Assembly: GCF_004793545.1 (NCBI RefSeq)
Contig: NZ_SRYA01000024.1
Span: 1-64,000, forward strand
Direction: 5' to 3'
Source: Petralouisia muris
GTDB lineage: Bacteria > Bacillota > Clostridia > Lachnospirales > Lachnospiraceae
DNA: 64,000 bases
In this document: positions 8,957 to 17,011 of the stretch, piece by piece
Layout: each line of letters begins with the position of its first letter
Position numbering within the stretch: the first letter of the stretch is position 1
The notes under the pieces: generated by a model
Databases searched by the model: none
What the model saw: the letters and a program-made list of their open reading frames with translations, nothing else
Told to the model about the DNA's origin: nothing
Made by a program: the position numbers and the translations under genes

Positions 8957-11164
8957 GTGGAAACGTTGACAGGGTATGTGGAGCATATCGTTTTTCAGAA
9001 TACAGAGAATGGTTATACAGTGCTGAATCTGTCCTGTGAAGGAGAAGAGGTTACGTGTGTGGGAATTTTTCAGGGAGTCAGTGAAGGAGAATCTCTGGAG
9101 GTGACGGGAGAATATACCACGCATCCATCTTATGGACAGCAGCTTAAGATGAATTCCTTTCAGGTGAAGCCGCCGGAGGATGTGGATTCCATTGAACGCT
9201 ATCTGGGTTCCGGCGCCGTGAAGGGAATCGGCGCTGCGCTGGCGGCAAGAATTGTCCGGAAATTTAAAGAGGACACATTTCGGATTATAGAAGAAGAACC
9301 AGAGCGGCTGGCGGAAGTGAAAGGAATCAGCCAGCGGAAAGCAATGGAGATTGCAGAGCAGGTGGAGGGAAAGCGGGAACTGCGGCAGGCTATGATTTTC
9401 CTGCAGCAGTATGGCGTTTCCCAGACGTTGGCGGCAAAAATTTATAAAACATACGGGCAGGAGCTGTACGGGGTTTTAAAGGAAAATCCTTACCAGCTGG
9501 CAGATGACATTCAAGGTGTGGGTTTTCGAATTGCGGATGAGATTGCATCCAGAATTGGAATCCACACCGATTCTGATTTCCGCATTCGAAGCGGAATTTT
9601 GTATACTTTAATGCAGTCTGCACAAGAGGGACATACCTGTCTCCCGAAGGAGCTTCTGACCCAAAGGGCGGAAGAATTGCTGGGAGTGGAGCCGGAACAT
9701 ATAGAAAAGCATTATATGAACCTTGCTATTGATAAAAAACTGGTGATTAAGGAGGCTGGGAACTGTCAGTATATCTATGCATCTGCTTATTATTACATGG
9801 AGGCAAATGCAGCAGCCATGCTGAAACAGCTTGATCTTTCCTATGATGTGCCCGAAATTGAAATACGGGAACGGATTCGCAGAATTGAGCAGGATACTGG
9901 TATGGCGTTGGATGAACTTCAGGCAGAGGCAGTGAAAGAAGCGGTTACCAATGGTCTTATGGTGATTACCGGAGGCCCGGGAACCGGAAAGACCACTACG
10001 ATCAATACCATTATCCGATATTTTGAACTGGAAGGAATGGATATCTTTCTGGCGGCGCCAACCGGCCGGGCAGCCAAGCGGATGAGTGAAACCACAGGAT
10101 TTGAAGCCCGCACCATTCATCGAATGCTGGAATTAAACGGCGGAATGGAAGGAAATGCAGGATTTGAGCGGAATGAACAGAATCCGCTGGAGACAGATGT
10201 GATTATTATTGATGAGATGTCTATGGTGGACATTTCTTTAATGTATGCGCTGTTAAAGGCAGTGGCGGCAGGCACAAGGCTGATTTTGGTGGGGGATGTG
10301 AATCAGCTTCCAAGCGTAGGCCCGGGAAGCGTTTTGAAGGATATGATTGAATCCGGTCAATTTCATGTGGTGCGGCTGAATAAGATTTTTCGTCAGGCGG
10401 CACAGAGTGACATTATTGTAAACGCCCATAAAATAAACCGCGGGGAGGAAGTGATTCTGGATAACAAGAGCATGGACTTCTTTTTCCTGAAGCGGTTTGA
10501 CGCAAATGTGATTATCAGCGTGGTGATTCAGTTGATTCAGCAGAAACTTCCGAAATTTGTAGACGCAGAGCCTTTTGAAATCCAGGTACTGACGCCTATG
10601 CGTAAAGGGCTTTTAGGAGTGGAACGGCTGAATGAGATTTTACAGCAGTACCTAAATCCGCCGGAAAGCGGCAAAGAGGAAAGAGAGCACGGCGGCGTTA
10701 CCTTCCGTGAAGGCGATAAAGTGATGCAGATTAAGAATAATTACCAGTTGGAATGGGAGATACGCAGCAAATACGGACTGGCAATTGACAAGGGGACAGG
10801 AATTTTTAATGGCGATACAGGCATTATCCGCAGCATCAGCGCTTATCAGGAAATTGTTACCGTGGAATTTGATGAAGGAAGGATGGTAGAATATTCCTTT
10901 AAGCAGTTGGATGAGCTGGAGCTTGCCTATGCCATTACCATACATAAAGCTCAGGGCAGTGAATATCCAGCTGTTGTGATTCCTCTGCTGACAGGGCCCA
11001 GAATGCTGATGAACCGCAATCTTTTGTACACTGCAGTGACGCGGGCGAAGAAATGTGTCACAATTGTGGGAAATGACCTGACTTTTCAGGAAATGATAGC
11101 AAATGTCAGTGAACAGAAACGCTATACCGGCTTAAGAGACAGGCTGGAATGGAAAGAAGCATAA
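8957..11164 (+). CDS. recD2: ATP-dependent RecD2-type DNA helicase
   Basis: RecD2 is a 5'-3' superfamily 1B helicase found in bacteria lacking RecBC, linked to replication-fork and repair processing. The 735-residue protein has an N-terminal OB-like region, helix-hairpin-helix repeats (IGAALAARIVRKF and VKGISQRKAMEIAEQ), Walker A GGPGTGKTTT near residue 340, Walker B DEMSMVD near 418, and the late helicase motif AITIHKAQGSEYP. The start is GTG at 8957, with GGAG overlapping the end of the preceding gene, so translation is probably coupled. The gene has no obvious flagellar role; operon sharing may be accidental. The downstream terminator ends the unit. Confidence 0.93.
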   Translation: METLTGYVEHIVFQNTENGYTVLNLSCEGEEVTCVGIFQGVSEGESLEVTGEYTTHPSYGQQLKMNSFQVKPPEDVDSIERYLGSGAVKGIGAALAARIVRKFKEDTFRIIEEEPERLAEVKGISQRKAMEIAEQVEGKRELRQAMIFLQQYGVSQTLAAKIYKTYGQELYGVLKENPYQLADDIQGVGFRIADEIASRIGIHTDSDFRIRSGILYTLMQSAQEGHTCLPKELLTQRAEELLGVEPEHIEKHYMNLAIDKKLVIKEAGNCQYIYASAYYYMEANAAAMLKQLDLSYDVPEIEIRERIRRIEQDTGMALDELQAEAVKEAVTNGLMVITGGPGTGKTTTINTIIRYFELEGMDIFLAAPTGRAAKRMSETTGFEARTIHRMLELNGGMEGNAGFERNEQNPLETDVIIIDEMSMVDISLMYALLKAVAAGTRLILVGDVNQLPSVGPGSVLKDMIESGQFHVVRLNKIFRQAAQSDIIVNAHKINRGEEVILDNKSMDFFFLKRFDANVIISVVIQLIQQKLPKFVDAEPFEIQVLTPMRKGLLGVERLNEILQQYLNPPESGKEEREHGGVTFREGDKVMQIKNNYQLEWEIRSKYGLAIDKGTGIFNGDTGIIRSISAYQEIVTVEFDEGRMVEYSFKQLDELELAYAITIHKAQGSEYPAVVIPLLTGPRMLMNRNLLYTAVTRAKKCVTIVGNDLTFQEMIANVSEQKRYTGLRDRLEWKEA

Positions 11165-11203
11165 GAGCATCACAGGACATGACAGAATGATTTGCAATAT
11201 GAA

Positions 11204-11239
11204 AAGGCGGGAACGAAAAACAGTTCTTGCCTTTTTTTT
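11204..11239 (+). terminator. Strong intrinsic terminator after recD2
   Basis: An 11-bp stem (AAGGCGGGAAC 11204-11214 with GTTCTTGCCTT 11223-11233, including two G-U pairs) closes an 8-base loop and runs into eight T residues (11232-11239). Confidence 0.85.
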
Positions 11240-11255
11240 GATTCAATGTTATACT
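11227..11255 (+). promoter_or_regulatory. Promoter of the ABC importer operon, overlapping the recD2 terminator
   Basis: TTGCCT (11227-11232) and TATACT (11250-11255) are 17 bases apart. The -35 box lies inside the terminator stem, a compact arrangement. The start would be near 11262, about 42 bases before the lipoprotein gene, leaving no room for a T-box or riboswitch. Confidence 0.5.
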
Positions 11256-11303
11256 GTAGGGTATCAACGCATTTATGCGCTAAAGTACAGGGAGGAAAGA
11301 TTC

Positions 11304-12404
11304 ATGAAAAGAAAAATAATGGCACTTGTATTATCCATGGCAATGACAGCTTCCGTTCTGGCAGGCTGCGGCACCGTAGGCGGCGATTCCGCCAAGAAGT
11401 CGGAGAGCCAGGAAGCTGCAGACAACACACAGGAAGAAGATAACACAGAGAAAGAAGATGCAGAGTCAGAGGATAACTCGGAGGAAAAAGAAGATGCAGC
11501 CGGAACCGAAAGTGCAGATGGCAAAGTATACAAGATTGGTATTTGCCAGCAGTTGGAGCATCAGGCGTTAGATGCTGCGACAGAAGGGTTCAAGGCAGCG
11601 CTGGTGGAAAAACTGGGGGAAGGAAATGTGGAATTTGATTATCAGAATGCCCAGGGAGAACAGCCCAACTGCGCAACCATCGCAACAAAATTTGTAAACG
11701 ACAATGTGGATTTGATTATGGCAAACGCTACCACGGCCCTTCAGGCATGTGCGGCAGCCACAGCAGACATTCCTGTTGTTGGGACGTCCGTTACGGATTT
11801 TGTGGAAGCAGGCGTGGTAGACAGCAATGACGCTCCGGGAAGAAATGTGACAGGAACCTCTGATCTGGCTCCGATTGACCAGCAGATTGAACTCTTGGTA
11901 AAGCTTATTCCAGAGGCGGATAAGGTAGGAATTATGTATTGTTCCGCAGAAGCCAATTCTGTGTTCCAGGCAGAAAAAGCCGAAGAGGCGCTGGATGCTA
12001 AGGGAATTTCCCATGAGAGATATACGGTGGCAGATTCCAACGATATTCAGCAGGTGATTACCAAGGCAGTAGGGGAATGTGATGTGATTTATATTCCCAC
12101 AGATAACACGATTGCAAACAATATGGAAGGCGTGAAAAATGTTGCAGTTCCGGCGGGAATTCCAATAATCTGCGGCGAAGAAAATATGTGTGCCGGAGGC
12201 GGACTTGCAACCTTAAGTATTTCTTACTATAACATTGGCTATAATGCAGGAATTATGGCGTATGAAATCCTGACAGAAGGTAAAAATCCTGCAGAAATGC
12301 CCATTCAGTATGCAGATGAGGTAGTGGAAAAATACAATGCGGAAGTGGCAGAAGCCCTTAAGATGGAAATGCCTTCCGACATGGCAGTAATCGGAGAAGA
12401 ATAA
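11304..12404 (+). CDS. ABC transporter substrate-binding lipoprotein (TrpX-like)
   Basis: This is a secreted lipoprotein that captures a small substrate for the permease and ATPase encoded next. The signal peptide MKRKIMALVLSMAMTASVLA ends in a lipobox with Cys at about residue 21. A long acidic Glu/Asp/Ser linker (residues 30-70) tethers the domain to the membrane. The fold matches the ABC_sub_bind/COG2984 family (KIGICQQLEHQALD, later VGIMYCSAEANS), of which TrpX is a tryptophan binder. Substrate specificity cannot be read from sequence. The ATG at 11304 behind AGGGAGGAAAG is chosen over upstream in-frame codons because the signal peptide begins there. Confidence 0.85.
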   Translation: MKRKIMALVLSMAMTASVLAGCGTVGGDSAKKSESQEAADNTQEEDNTEKEDAESEDNSEEKEDAAGTESADGKVYKIGICQQLEHQALDAATEGFKAALVEKLGEGNVEFDYQNAQGEQPNCATIATKFVNDNVDLIMANATTALQACAAATADIPVVGTSVTDFVEAGVVDSNDAPGRNVTGTSDLAPIDQQIELLVKLIPEADKVGIMYCSAEANSVFQAEKAEEALDAKGISHERYTVADSNDIQQVITKAVGECDVIYIPTDNTIANNMEGVKNVAVPAGIPIICGEENMCAGGGLATLSISYYNIGYNAGIMAYEILTEGKNPAEMPIQYADEVVEKYNAEVAEALKMEMPSDMAVIGEE

Positions 12405-12405
12405 A

Positions 12406-13308
12406 ATGGAAGCACTGTTAAATGCACTCCCAGGCTCTGTGGCACAGGGGTTGATTTGGGGAATTCTTGCAATTGGCGTATATATCACTTATAAAGTATT
12501 GGATTATGCAGATCTGACGGTAGACGGCAGTCTTGCCACCGGCGGGGCGGTAGCGATTATGTGCATTGTGGGAGGAATGAATCCTTATCTGGCAATGGCA
12601 ATGGCGTTCGGCGCCGGAATGCTGGCGGGACTTGCCACTGGTTTGTTTCATACCATATTCGGCATTCCCCCCATTCTGTCCGGGATTTTGACACAGTTAG
12701 GGCTTTATTCCGTAAATATGCGGATTCTTGGGAAATCCAATCAGGCAGTCAGCGTAGATCAGTTTGAACTCTTGGTAAGCCTTCGTTACATTCAGGAGGC
12801 GTGCATTACCGCAGGAATCTGCTGTCTGGCTATTACAATGATTCTGTATTGGTTTTTCGGTACAGAGCTTGGCGCGGCAGTCAGGGCCACAGGCTGTAAC
12901 CAGAATATGGCCCGGGCCCAGGGGATCAACACCAGCACTCAGAAAGTACTGGGACTGGTAATTTCCAACGGTCTGGCGGGCATTTCCGGTGCGCTGTATG
13001 CCCAGTATCAGGGAAGCGCAGACGTCAATATGGGCCGTGGAGCAATCGTAATCGGCCTGGCAGCAGTGATTATCGGAGAGGTCGTATTTGGGAAGATTTT
13101 TCACAATTTTGCTCTCCGTATGCTGGCGGCAGTCCTGGGGGCTATCGCTTATTATATTGTGATTGCCATTGTGCTGCAGCTTGGCTTGTCCACCAATGAT
13201 CTGAAACTGTTTTCCGCTTTGATCGTGGCGCTGTTCCTTGCAATTCCTCATTTAAAGAGCAAATATTTTGCTCAGACAGGCAGGAAGGGAGGAAAGGCAG
13301 ATGCTTAA
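12406..13308 (+). CDS. ABC transporter permease (TrpY-like, COG4120 type)
   Basis: This is an integral membrane permease of the branched-chain-type importer fold, 300 residues with about eight to nine hydrophobic segments. Recognisable parts are the N-terminal GLIWGILAIGVYITYKVLDY with ADLTVDGSLATGGAV, and the coupling-loop region AVRATGCNQNMARAQGIN that contacts the ATPase. It starts one base after the lipoprotein stop, so expression is coupled. The end overlaps the ATPase gene by eight bases. The family is annotated in many Firmicutes as an uncharacterised or tryptophan-type importer. Confidence 0.87.
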   Translation: MEALLNALPGSVAQGLIWGILAIGVYITYKVLDYADLTVDGSLATGGAVAIMCIVGGMNPYLAMAMAFGAGMLAGLATGLFHTIFGIPPILSGILTQLGLYSVNMRILGKSNQAVSVDQFELLVSLRYIQEACITAGICCLAITMILYWFFGTELGAAVRATGCNQNMARAQGINTSTQKVLGLVISNGLAGISGALYAQYQGSADVNMGRGAIVIGLAAVIIGEVVFGKIFHNFALRMLAAVLGAIAYYIVIAIVLQLGLSTNDLKLFSALIVALFLAIPHLKSKYFAQTGRKGGKADA

Positions 13309-14095
13309 AGTTGAAAAAGTATATAAAACCTTCAACCCGGGAACTATCAATGAGAAAAGAGCTTTAAACGGCATTGATCTAATCTTAAATGAAGGGGATT
13401 TTGTTACAGTGATCGGAGGAAACGGCGCAGGGAAATCCACAATTCTGAATATGATTGCCGGAGTATATCCGGTGGATCAGGGGAAAATCCTTATCGATGA
13501 CATAGATGTAACAAATCTTCCAGAGCACAAGCGGGCAAAATATCTGGGCAGGGTATTCCAGGACCCTATGACAGGCACAGCGGCCGACATGAACATTGAA
13601 GAAAATCTGGCCATTGCCGCCCGCAGGGGCAGGAAACGTTTTCTTGGATGGGGCATTACCGGGAAAGAAAGAGAGGTTTACCAGGAGCAGTTAAAAGCGT
13701 TGGAGCTTGGACTGGAAACCAGAATGTCATCCAAAGTTGGACTTTTGTCCGGCGGACAGAGACAGGCCTTAACCTTATTGATGGCGTCTCTGGAAAAACC
13801 AAAGTTGCTGCTGTTAGATGAACATACAGCGGCCCTGGATCCCAAAACAGCTAAAAAAGTCTTGGATTTGACAGAGGAAATTGTAAATAAAGATCATTTG
13901 ACCACATTGATGATTACCCACAACATGAAAGACGCCATCCGTCTGGGCAACCGCCTGATTATGATGCATGAGGGGCAGATTATCTATGATGTGTCAGGAG
14001 AGGAAAAGAAAGGGCTGAAGGTACCGGATCTGCTGGCGAAGTTTGAAGAAGCCAGCGGAGGAGAATTTTCCAATGATCGCATGATGCTTTCTTAA
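13301..14095 (+). CDS. ABC transporter ATP-binding protein (TrpZ-like)
   Basis: This cytoplasmic ATPase energises the importer formed with the two preceding products. The 264-residue protein shows Walker A GGNGAGKST, the Q-loop VFQDPMTGT, signature LSGGQRQALTL, Walker B LLLDEHTAALD and switch His in MITHNM. The start ATG at 13301 overlaps the permease stop by eight bases (ATGCTTAA), and GGGAGGAAAGG lies just upstream. It is the last gene of the three-gene operon, followed by a large hairpin terminator. Confidence 0.92.
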   Translation: MLKVEKVYKTFNPGTINEKRALNGIDLILNEGDFVTVIGGNGAGKSTILNMIAGVYPVDQGKILIDDIDVTNLPEHKRAKYLGRVFQDPMTGTAADMNIEENLAIAARRGRKRFLGWGITGKEREVYQEQLKALELGLETRMSSKVGLLSGGQRQALTLLMASLEKPKLLLLDEHTAALDPKTAKKVLDLTEEIVNKDHLTTLMITHNMKDAIRLGNRLIMMHEGQIIYDVSGEEKKGLKVPDLLAKFEEASGGEFSNDRMMLS

Positions 14096-14120
14096 TAAGT
14101 GAAAAGAATAGGAAAAAGGG

Positions 14121-14219
14121 CTGTCGGGAAATGACTGTCTTGCACAATATATCGTACGAATTTTTTGAGTTCAAACTATATTTTGTGAATAAAGTTTATT
14201 TCCCGACAGGCTTTTTTTT
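14121..14219 (+). terminator. Long-loop inverted repeat acting as terminator, possibly a small repeat element
   Basis: CTGTCGGGAAAT (14121-14132) and ATTTCCCGACAG (14198-14209) are perfect 12-bp inverted repeats, followed by CTTTTTTTT (14211-14219). The 65-base interior contains a smaller pairing (CACAA 14143-14147 with TTGTG 14183-14187) and the palindrome CGTACG. The end is terminator-like. The 89-base span with perfect ends also resembles a miniature inverted-repeat element or a small structured RNA. Confidence 0.65.
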
Positions 14220-14225
14220 CTTTGA

Positions 14226-14254
14226 TAGACAGAATTTTCAACATAGAATATAAT
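14226..14254 (+). promoter_or_regulatory. Promoter of the LytTR regulator gene
   Basis: TAGACA (14226-14231) and TATAAT (14249-14254) are 17 bases apart. The predicted start is about 35 bases before the ATG at 14295. Confidence 0.5.
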
Positions 14255-14294
14255 GGAAGCAGGTGATATCATATAGGGGAAACGGAGGATAAAT

Positions 14295-14993
14295 ATGCTG
14301 AAAATTGGTATCTGTGATGACAAGAAAATGATTGTAAAGGCATTAAAAGAAATTCTGGAGGAATGTATGGAGGAAGAAGGAATCCAGGGAAAAATCACAG
14401 AATTTTATTCCGGTCAGGAACTGCTTACAGGTTATTCTGGCGAAGAAGCGGTTTTTTTAGATATAGATATGCCTGGAATGGATGGAATTGAGACAGGACG
14501 GAACATTCGAAAGAGAGGATACGACTGTAAAATCATTATGGCAACCGGCGTGGAAGCACGGTTTAAAGAAGCATTTCAGATTGAAGCCTTACGTTTCATT
14601 TCCAAGCCTTTTCAAAAAAGAGAAATAAAAGAGGCTTTGGAGGCGGTTCTGAAAACCAGAATCGGAACAGAGGGAATTGAATTATACAGTGGCAGAAGCC
14701 TTTATTTTTTTCCTCAGAAAAAAATTCAGTATATTATAGCGGTAAACAGCGCCGCTGAATTTATGCTGGAAGAAGGGGTGTTCCGTAAAGAAACTTCTCT
14801 GGCAGAACTGGAGAATGTTCTGGATCGCAGGCTGTTTTACCGTGTCAGCAAACAATGTATTGTAAATATGGAAAAAATTATAGCCTATAAAAGCGGAAAG
14901 ATCTTATTGAGGGACTGTGAAATAAAAGTCTCTGTTCGGAAAAAGAAGGAGTTTGAGAAGGCATATATGGAGTATCGTATAAATTATAGATAA
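14295..14993 (+). CDS. Response regulator with LytTR DNA-binding domain
   Basis: This is a two-component regulator of the AgrA/LytR type. The receiver domain (residues 1-120) starts with KIGICDDKKM, giving the acidic pair. It has the phospho-acceptor Asp in VFLDIDMPGMDGIETG near residue 57 and the switch Lys in FISKPF. The LytTR domain (about 135-230) includes FYRVSKQCIVNMEKI. Regulators of this class often control peptide-signalling, bacteriocin or surface genes. No histidine kinase is adjacent, so it is an orphan here. A possible tiny peptide gene and a large hairpin follow. A GGGAAACGGAGG ribosome site precedes the ATG. Confidence 0.9.
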   Translation: MLKIGICDDKKMIVKALKEILEECMEEEGIQGKITEFYSGQELLTGYSGEEAVFLDIDMPGMDGIETGRNIRKRGYDCKIIMATGVEARFKEAFQIEALRFISKPFQKREIKEALEAVLKTRIGTEGIELYSGRSLYFFPQKKIQYIIAVNSAAEFMLEEGVFRKETSLAELENVLDRRLFYRVSKQCIVNMEKIIAYKSGKILLRDCEIKVSVRKKKEFEKAYMEYRINYR

Positions 14994-15006
14994 TGGGGGA
15001 AAGAGG

Positions 15007-15066
15007 ATGTTTTTGAGGAGTATATTAGATCTCATATTAAAGCTGTATTATGAGAAAATTACATAA
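15007..15066 (+). CDS. Possible 19-residue peptide gene downstream of the LytTR regulator
   Basis: ATG at 15007 opens a 19-codon frame (MFLRSILDLILKLYYEKIT) ending in TAA. A GGGGGA stretch six bases upstream could serve as ribosome site. The peptide is amphipathic, with hydrophobic Ile/Leu/Phe and scattered charges, and it lacks the Cys and the two-part layout of AgrD-type cyclic autoinducers. It lies 13 bases after the regulator gene, so it would be co-transcribed. It could be a secreted or membrane-active peptide, a signalling peptide, or chance. Only position and ribosome site support it. Confidence 0.3.
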   Translation: MFLRSILDLILKLYYEKIT

Positions 15067-15097
15067 TGCGGTTTTTTTAATTTTAAAAGCAGCGCTC

Positions 15098-15161
15098 ACT
15101 CCGGCGGTTAAATGCCAACGAAATTTATGCAAATAAAAAGTCTATATTTAACTGCCGAAGT
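15098..15161 (+). other. Large imperfect hairpin between the LytTR unit and comFC
   Basis: CGGCGGTTAAAT (15102-15113) pairs with ATTTAACTGCCG (15146-15157) with one G-U pair. The stem continues through one mismatch to ACT/AGT (15098-15100 with 15159-15161). The loop is 32 bases and AT-rich. No T-run follows, so a processing site, regulator target or structured 3' end is possible. Bases 15162-15280 show no further recognised element. Confidence 0.45.
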
Positions 15162-15280
15162 AAGAAATATTTTCCGGAAAAATAATACATTTTAGGAATT
15201 CTTAAGAAAAAATTTATGGAAACCAGCCAGGAAGTGTGATAGTATAAGACCTGCTGAGAGAATTTTTTCGCACATAAAAA

Positions 15281-16009
15281 TTGAAAATAGAAAAAGAAAG
15301 TTTGTTACATCTGTTATTTCCACCAAGATGCCCTTTTTGTGACGGGATATTGTTTTATTCTGTGTTCCTTCCTTCCGAGCCGGTATGCAGTGAATGCCTG
15401 GGCAGGCAGGAGTATGCCAGAGAGCCGGTGTGTCAAAAATGCGGCAAGCCCCTGGAGAACGAACGGGAAGAATATTGCTATGACTGCAGCCGTAAGCAGT
15501 GTGAGTATGTTCAGGGAAAAGCCCTATGGGTCTATAAGGGCGCAGTGAGGAATTCTCTGTACCGGTTTAAATATCATAACCGCCGGGAATATGCAGGGTA
15601 TTACAGTAAGGAACTGGTACGTGTATACGGCGGCTGGATCAGCCGCTGCAAGATTCAGGCAATTATTCCGATTCCCCTTTCCAGCAGAAGGCAGAGACAG
15701 CGAGGCTTTAATCAGGCAGAGCTGGTTGCAAGGCAAGTGGGAAAAGAGTTGGGAATTCCTGTCTTCTGTAATTTGCTGCTTCGGGTCAGAGATACCAGGG
15801 CTCAGAAAGAATTAAATGACGAAGAACGAAAAAATAATCTGAAAAAGGCTTTTAAAACCAGAACAAATAAGGTACAATTAGACCATATCTTACTCATAGA
15901 TGATATTTATACGACCGGAAGTACGATGAACGAGGCGGCAAAGGAGTTAAAGCGGGCCGGGGCAGAAAAGGTTTACTGCCTGAGCATCAGCATCGGCAGA
16001 GGATATTAG
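15281..16009 (+). CDS. comFC: ComF-family protein (ComFC, phosphoribosyltransferase-like)
   Basis: ComFC proteins support DNA uptake in competent bacteria and have a zinc-ribbon N-terminus and a phosphoribosyltransferase-like C-terminus. The two Cys pairs are clear (CPFC/CSEC, then CQKCGKP/CYDC, residues 20-70). The PRPP-binding loop is LLIDDIYTTGSTMNEA near residue 205. Length of about 240 is normal. The start is uncertain: TTG at 15281 and TTG at 15302 are both possible and neither has a good ribosome site. It is followed 12 bases later by the YvyF-like gene, the same pair as in Bacillus comFC-yvyF. comFA is not in the window. Confidence 0.88.
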   Translation: MKIEKESLLHLLFPPRCPFCDGILFYSVFLPSEPVCSECLGRQEYAREPVCQKCGKPLENEREEYCYDCSRKQCEYVQGKALWVYKGAVRNSLYRFKYHNRREYAGYYSKELVRVYGGWISRCKIQAIIPIPLSSRRQRQRGFNQAELVARQVGKELGIPVFCNLLLRVRDTRAQKELNDEERKNNLKKAFKTRTNKVQLDHILLIDDIYTTGSTMNEAAKELKRAGAEKVYCLSISIGRGY

Positions 16010-16021
16010 GAGGAAAAGGAT

Positions 16022-16429
16022 ATGGAAGTAAGGAATTGTAAAGGCTGTGGAAGACTTTTTAATTATCTGCAGGGACCACATTTGTGTCCGGGATGTATGG
16101 CGGAGCTGGAAGATAAGTTTCAGCAGGTAAAAGAATTTTTAAGAGAAAACCCAAAAGCGCCGCTGAATGTAATCGCTGAGACAAATGAAGTTTCCGTGAA
16201 ACAGATTAAGCAGTGGGTCAGAGAAGAACGTCTCACTTTCACGGAGGAATCCCAGATTACCCTGGAATGCGAAGCGTGCGGAGGAAAGGTATTAACTGGA
16301 AGATTCTGTGATAAATGCAGGGCAAATCTTCAAAATGAGTTTTCTGGCGCCATTAAGCGTCCCACTGGAAGCGTTGCTACTAAGAAAAATACAAGCACGA
16401 AAGACAGAATGAGATTTTTGGATAATTAA
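16022..16429 (+). CDS. yvyF: YvyF-like flagellar operon protein (TIGR03826 type)
   Basis: This 135-residue protein has two zinc-binding Cys clusters (CKGCGR...CPGC near the N-terminus and CEACGGK...CDKCR in the middle) flanking a helix-turn-helix-like segment (NVIAETNEVSVKQIKQWV). It matches the family found between comFC and flgM in Bacillus flagellar regions. A role in flagellar gene control has been proposed but is not established. flgM, flgK and flgL are not present after it, so the flagellar context is reduced to this gene. The ribosome site AGGAGG lies six bases upstream (16009-16014). Confidence 0.8.
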   Translation: MEVRNCKGCGRLFNYLQGPHLCPGCMAELEDKFQQVKEFLRENPKAPLNVIAETNEVSVKQIKQWVREERLTFTEESQITLECEACGGKVLTGRFCDKCRANLQNEFSGAIKRPTGSVATKKNTSTKDRMRFLDN

Positions 16430-16485
16430 AACGGCGGGCAGAATATGCTGTTCCCGGGCAGGAAGCATCAGAAAGTATCTTTGCT

Positions 16486-16512
16486 CAGGGCAGGTATTCT
16501 GCCTTGTTATTA
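16486..16512 (+). terminator. Intrinsic terminator after comFC-yvyF
   Basis: CAGGGCAG (16486-16493) pairs with CTGCCTTG (16499-16506) with one G-U pair around a GTATT loop, followed by the T-rich TTATTAAT. Confidence 0.5.
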
Positions 16513-16546
16513 ATGGTGGGAAAGACTTTCCTTGACGGTAAATGTG

Positions 16547-16555
16547 TGCTATAAT
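16547..16555 (+). promoter_or_regulatory. Extended -10 promoter of the membrane-protein pair
   Basis: TGCTATAAT is a perfect extended -10 element. The -35 region is weak (TTTCCT at 17 bases, while TTGACG lies too close). It is 21 bases before the first possible ATG, so the transcript would have almost no leader if 16577 is used. Confidence 0.45.
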
Positions 16556-16576
16556 AAGGCTGATTAATTTCGGAAA

Positions 16577-17011
16577 ATGGACGGTGCACATATGTTAAAT
16601 GAAGAAAGAATCCGCCTTATGACGAAAATGGCTTCTTATGAGGCGGGCGAGGGCAAAGAGTATATGCCCATCAGACAGTTTTACCGGAAGGATTATGTAA
16701 GCTATGAGATGATTAAGACATTTATTACTTCCACAATATCTTTTGGTATTTTGTTTTTATGCTGGATTGTATACAAAATGGATGAAATGACAGACTTTCT
16801 GAAAGGCAGGGATTTGCCGGAATTGGGAATTTCCATTCTGATAAAATATGCTGTATTTATCTGTGCCTATCAGGTGATCGCCTATATAGTGTATACCAGA
16901 CGTTATAAAAAGGCTACCGCCAGCATGAGAAAATATTATGCTGCCTTGAAGAAAGTAGAGAGGCTTCAGGAGAAGGAAGAAAGATTACAGCCTTTGGAGG
17001 ATTGGAAATGA
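16577..17011 (+). CDS. Small membrane protein of unknown function
   Basis: This 144-residue protein has two predicted transmembrane helices (about residues 49-67, TSTISFGILFLCWIVY, and 88-106, IKYAVFICAYQVIAYIVY). It ends in a basic, coiled-coil-like C-terminal tail (YKKATASMRKYYAALKKVER). I do not recognise a named family. The ATG at 16577 or the one at 16592 could be the start; neither has a strong ribosome site. The stop overlaps the ATG of the next gene (ATGA), so the two proteins are probably made together and may form one membrane complex. Confidence 0.75.
   Translation: MDGAHMLNEERIRLMTKMASYEAGEGKEYMPIRQFYRKDYVSYEMIKTFITSTISFGILFLCWIVYKMDEMTDFLKGRDLPELGISILIKYAVFICAYQVIAYIVYTRRYKKATASMRKYYAALKKVERLQEKEERLQPLEDWK

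Noticed and set aside
11256-11303. Possible T-box or riboswitch before the TrpX-like importer
   Set aside because: Only about 40 bases separate the predicted start from the gene, too short for such a leader, and no T-box core was seen.
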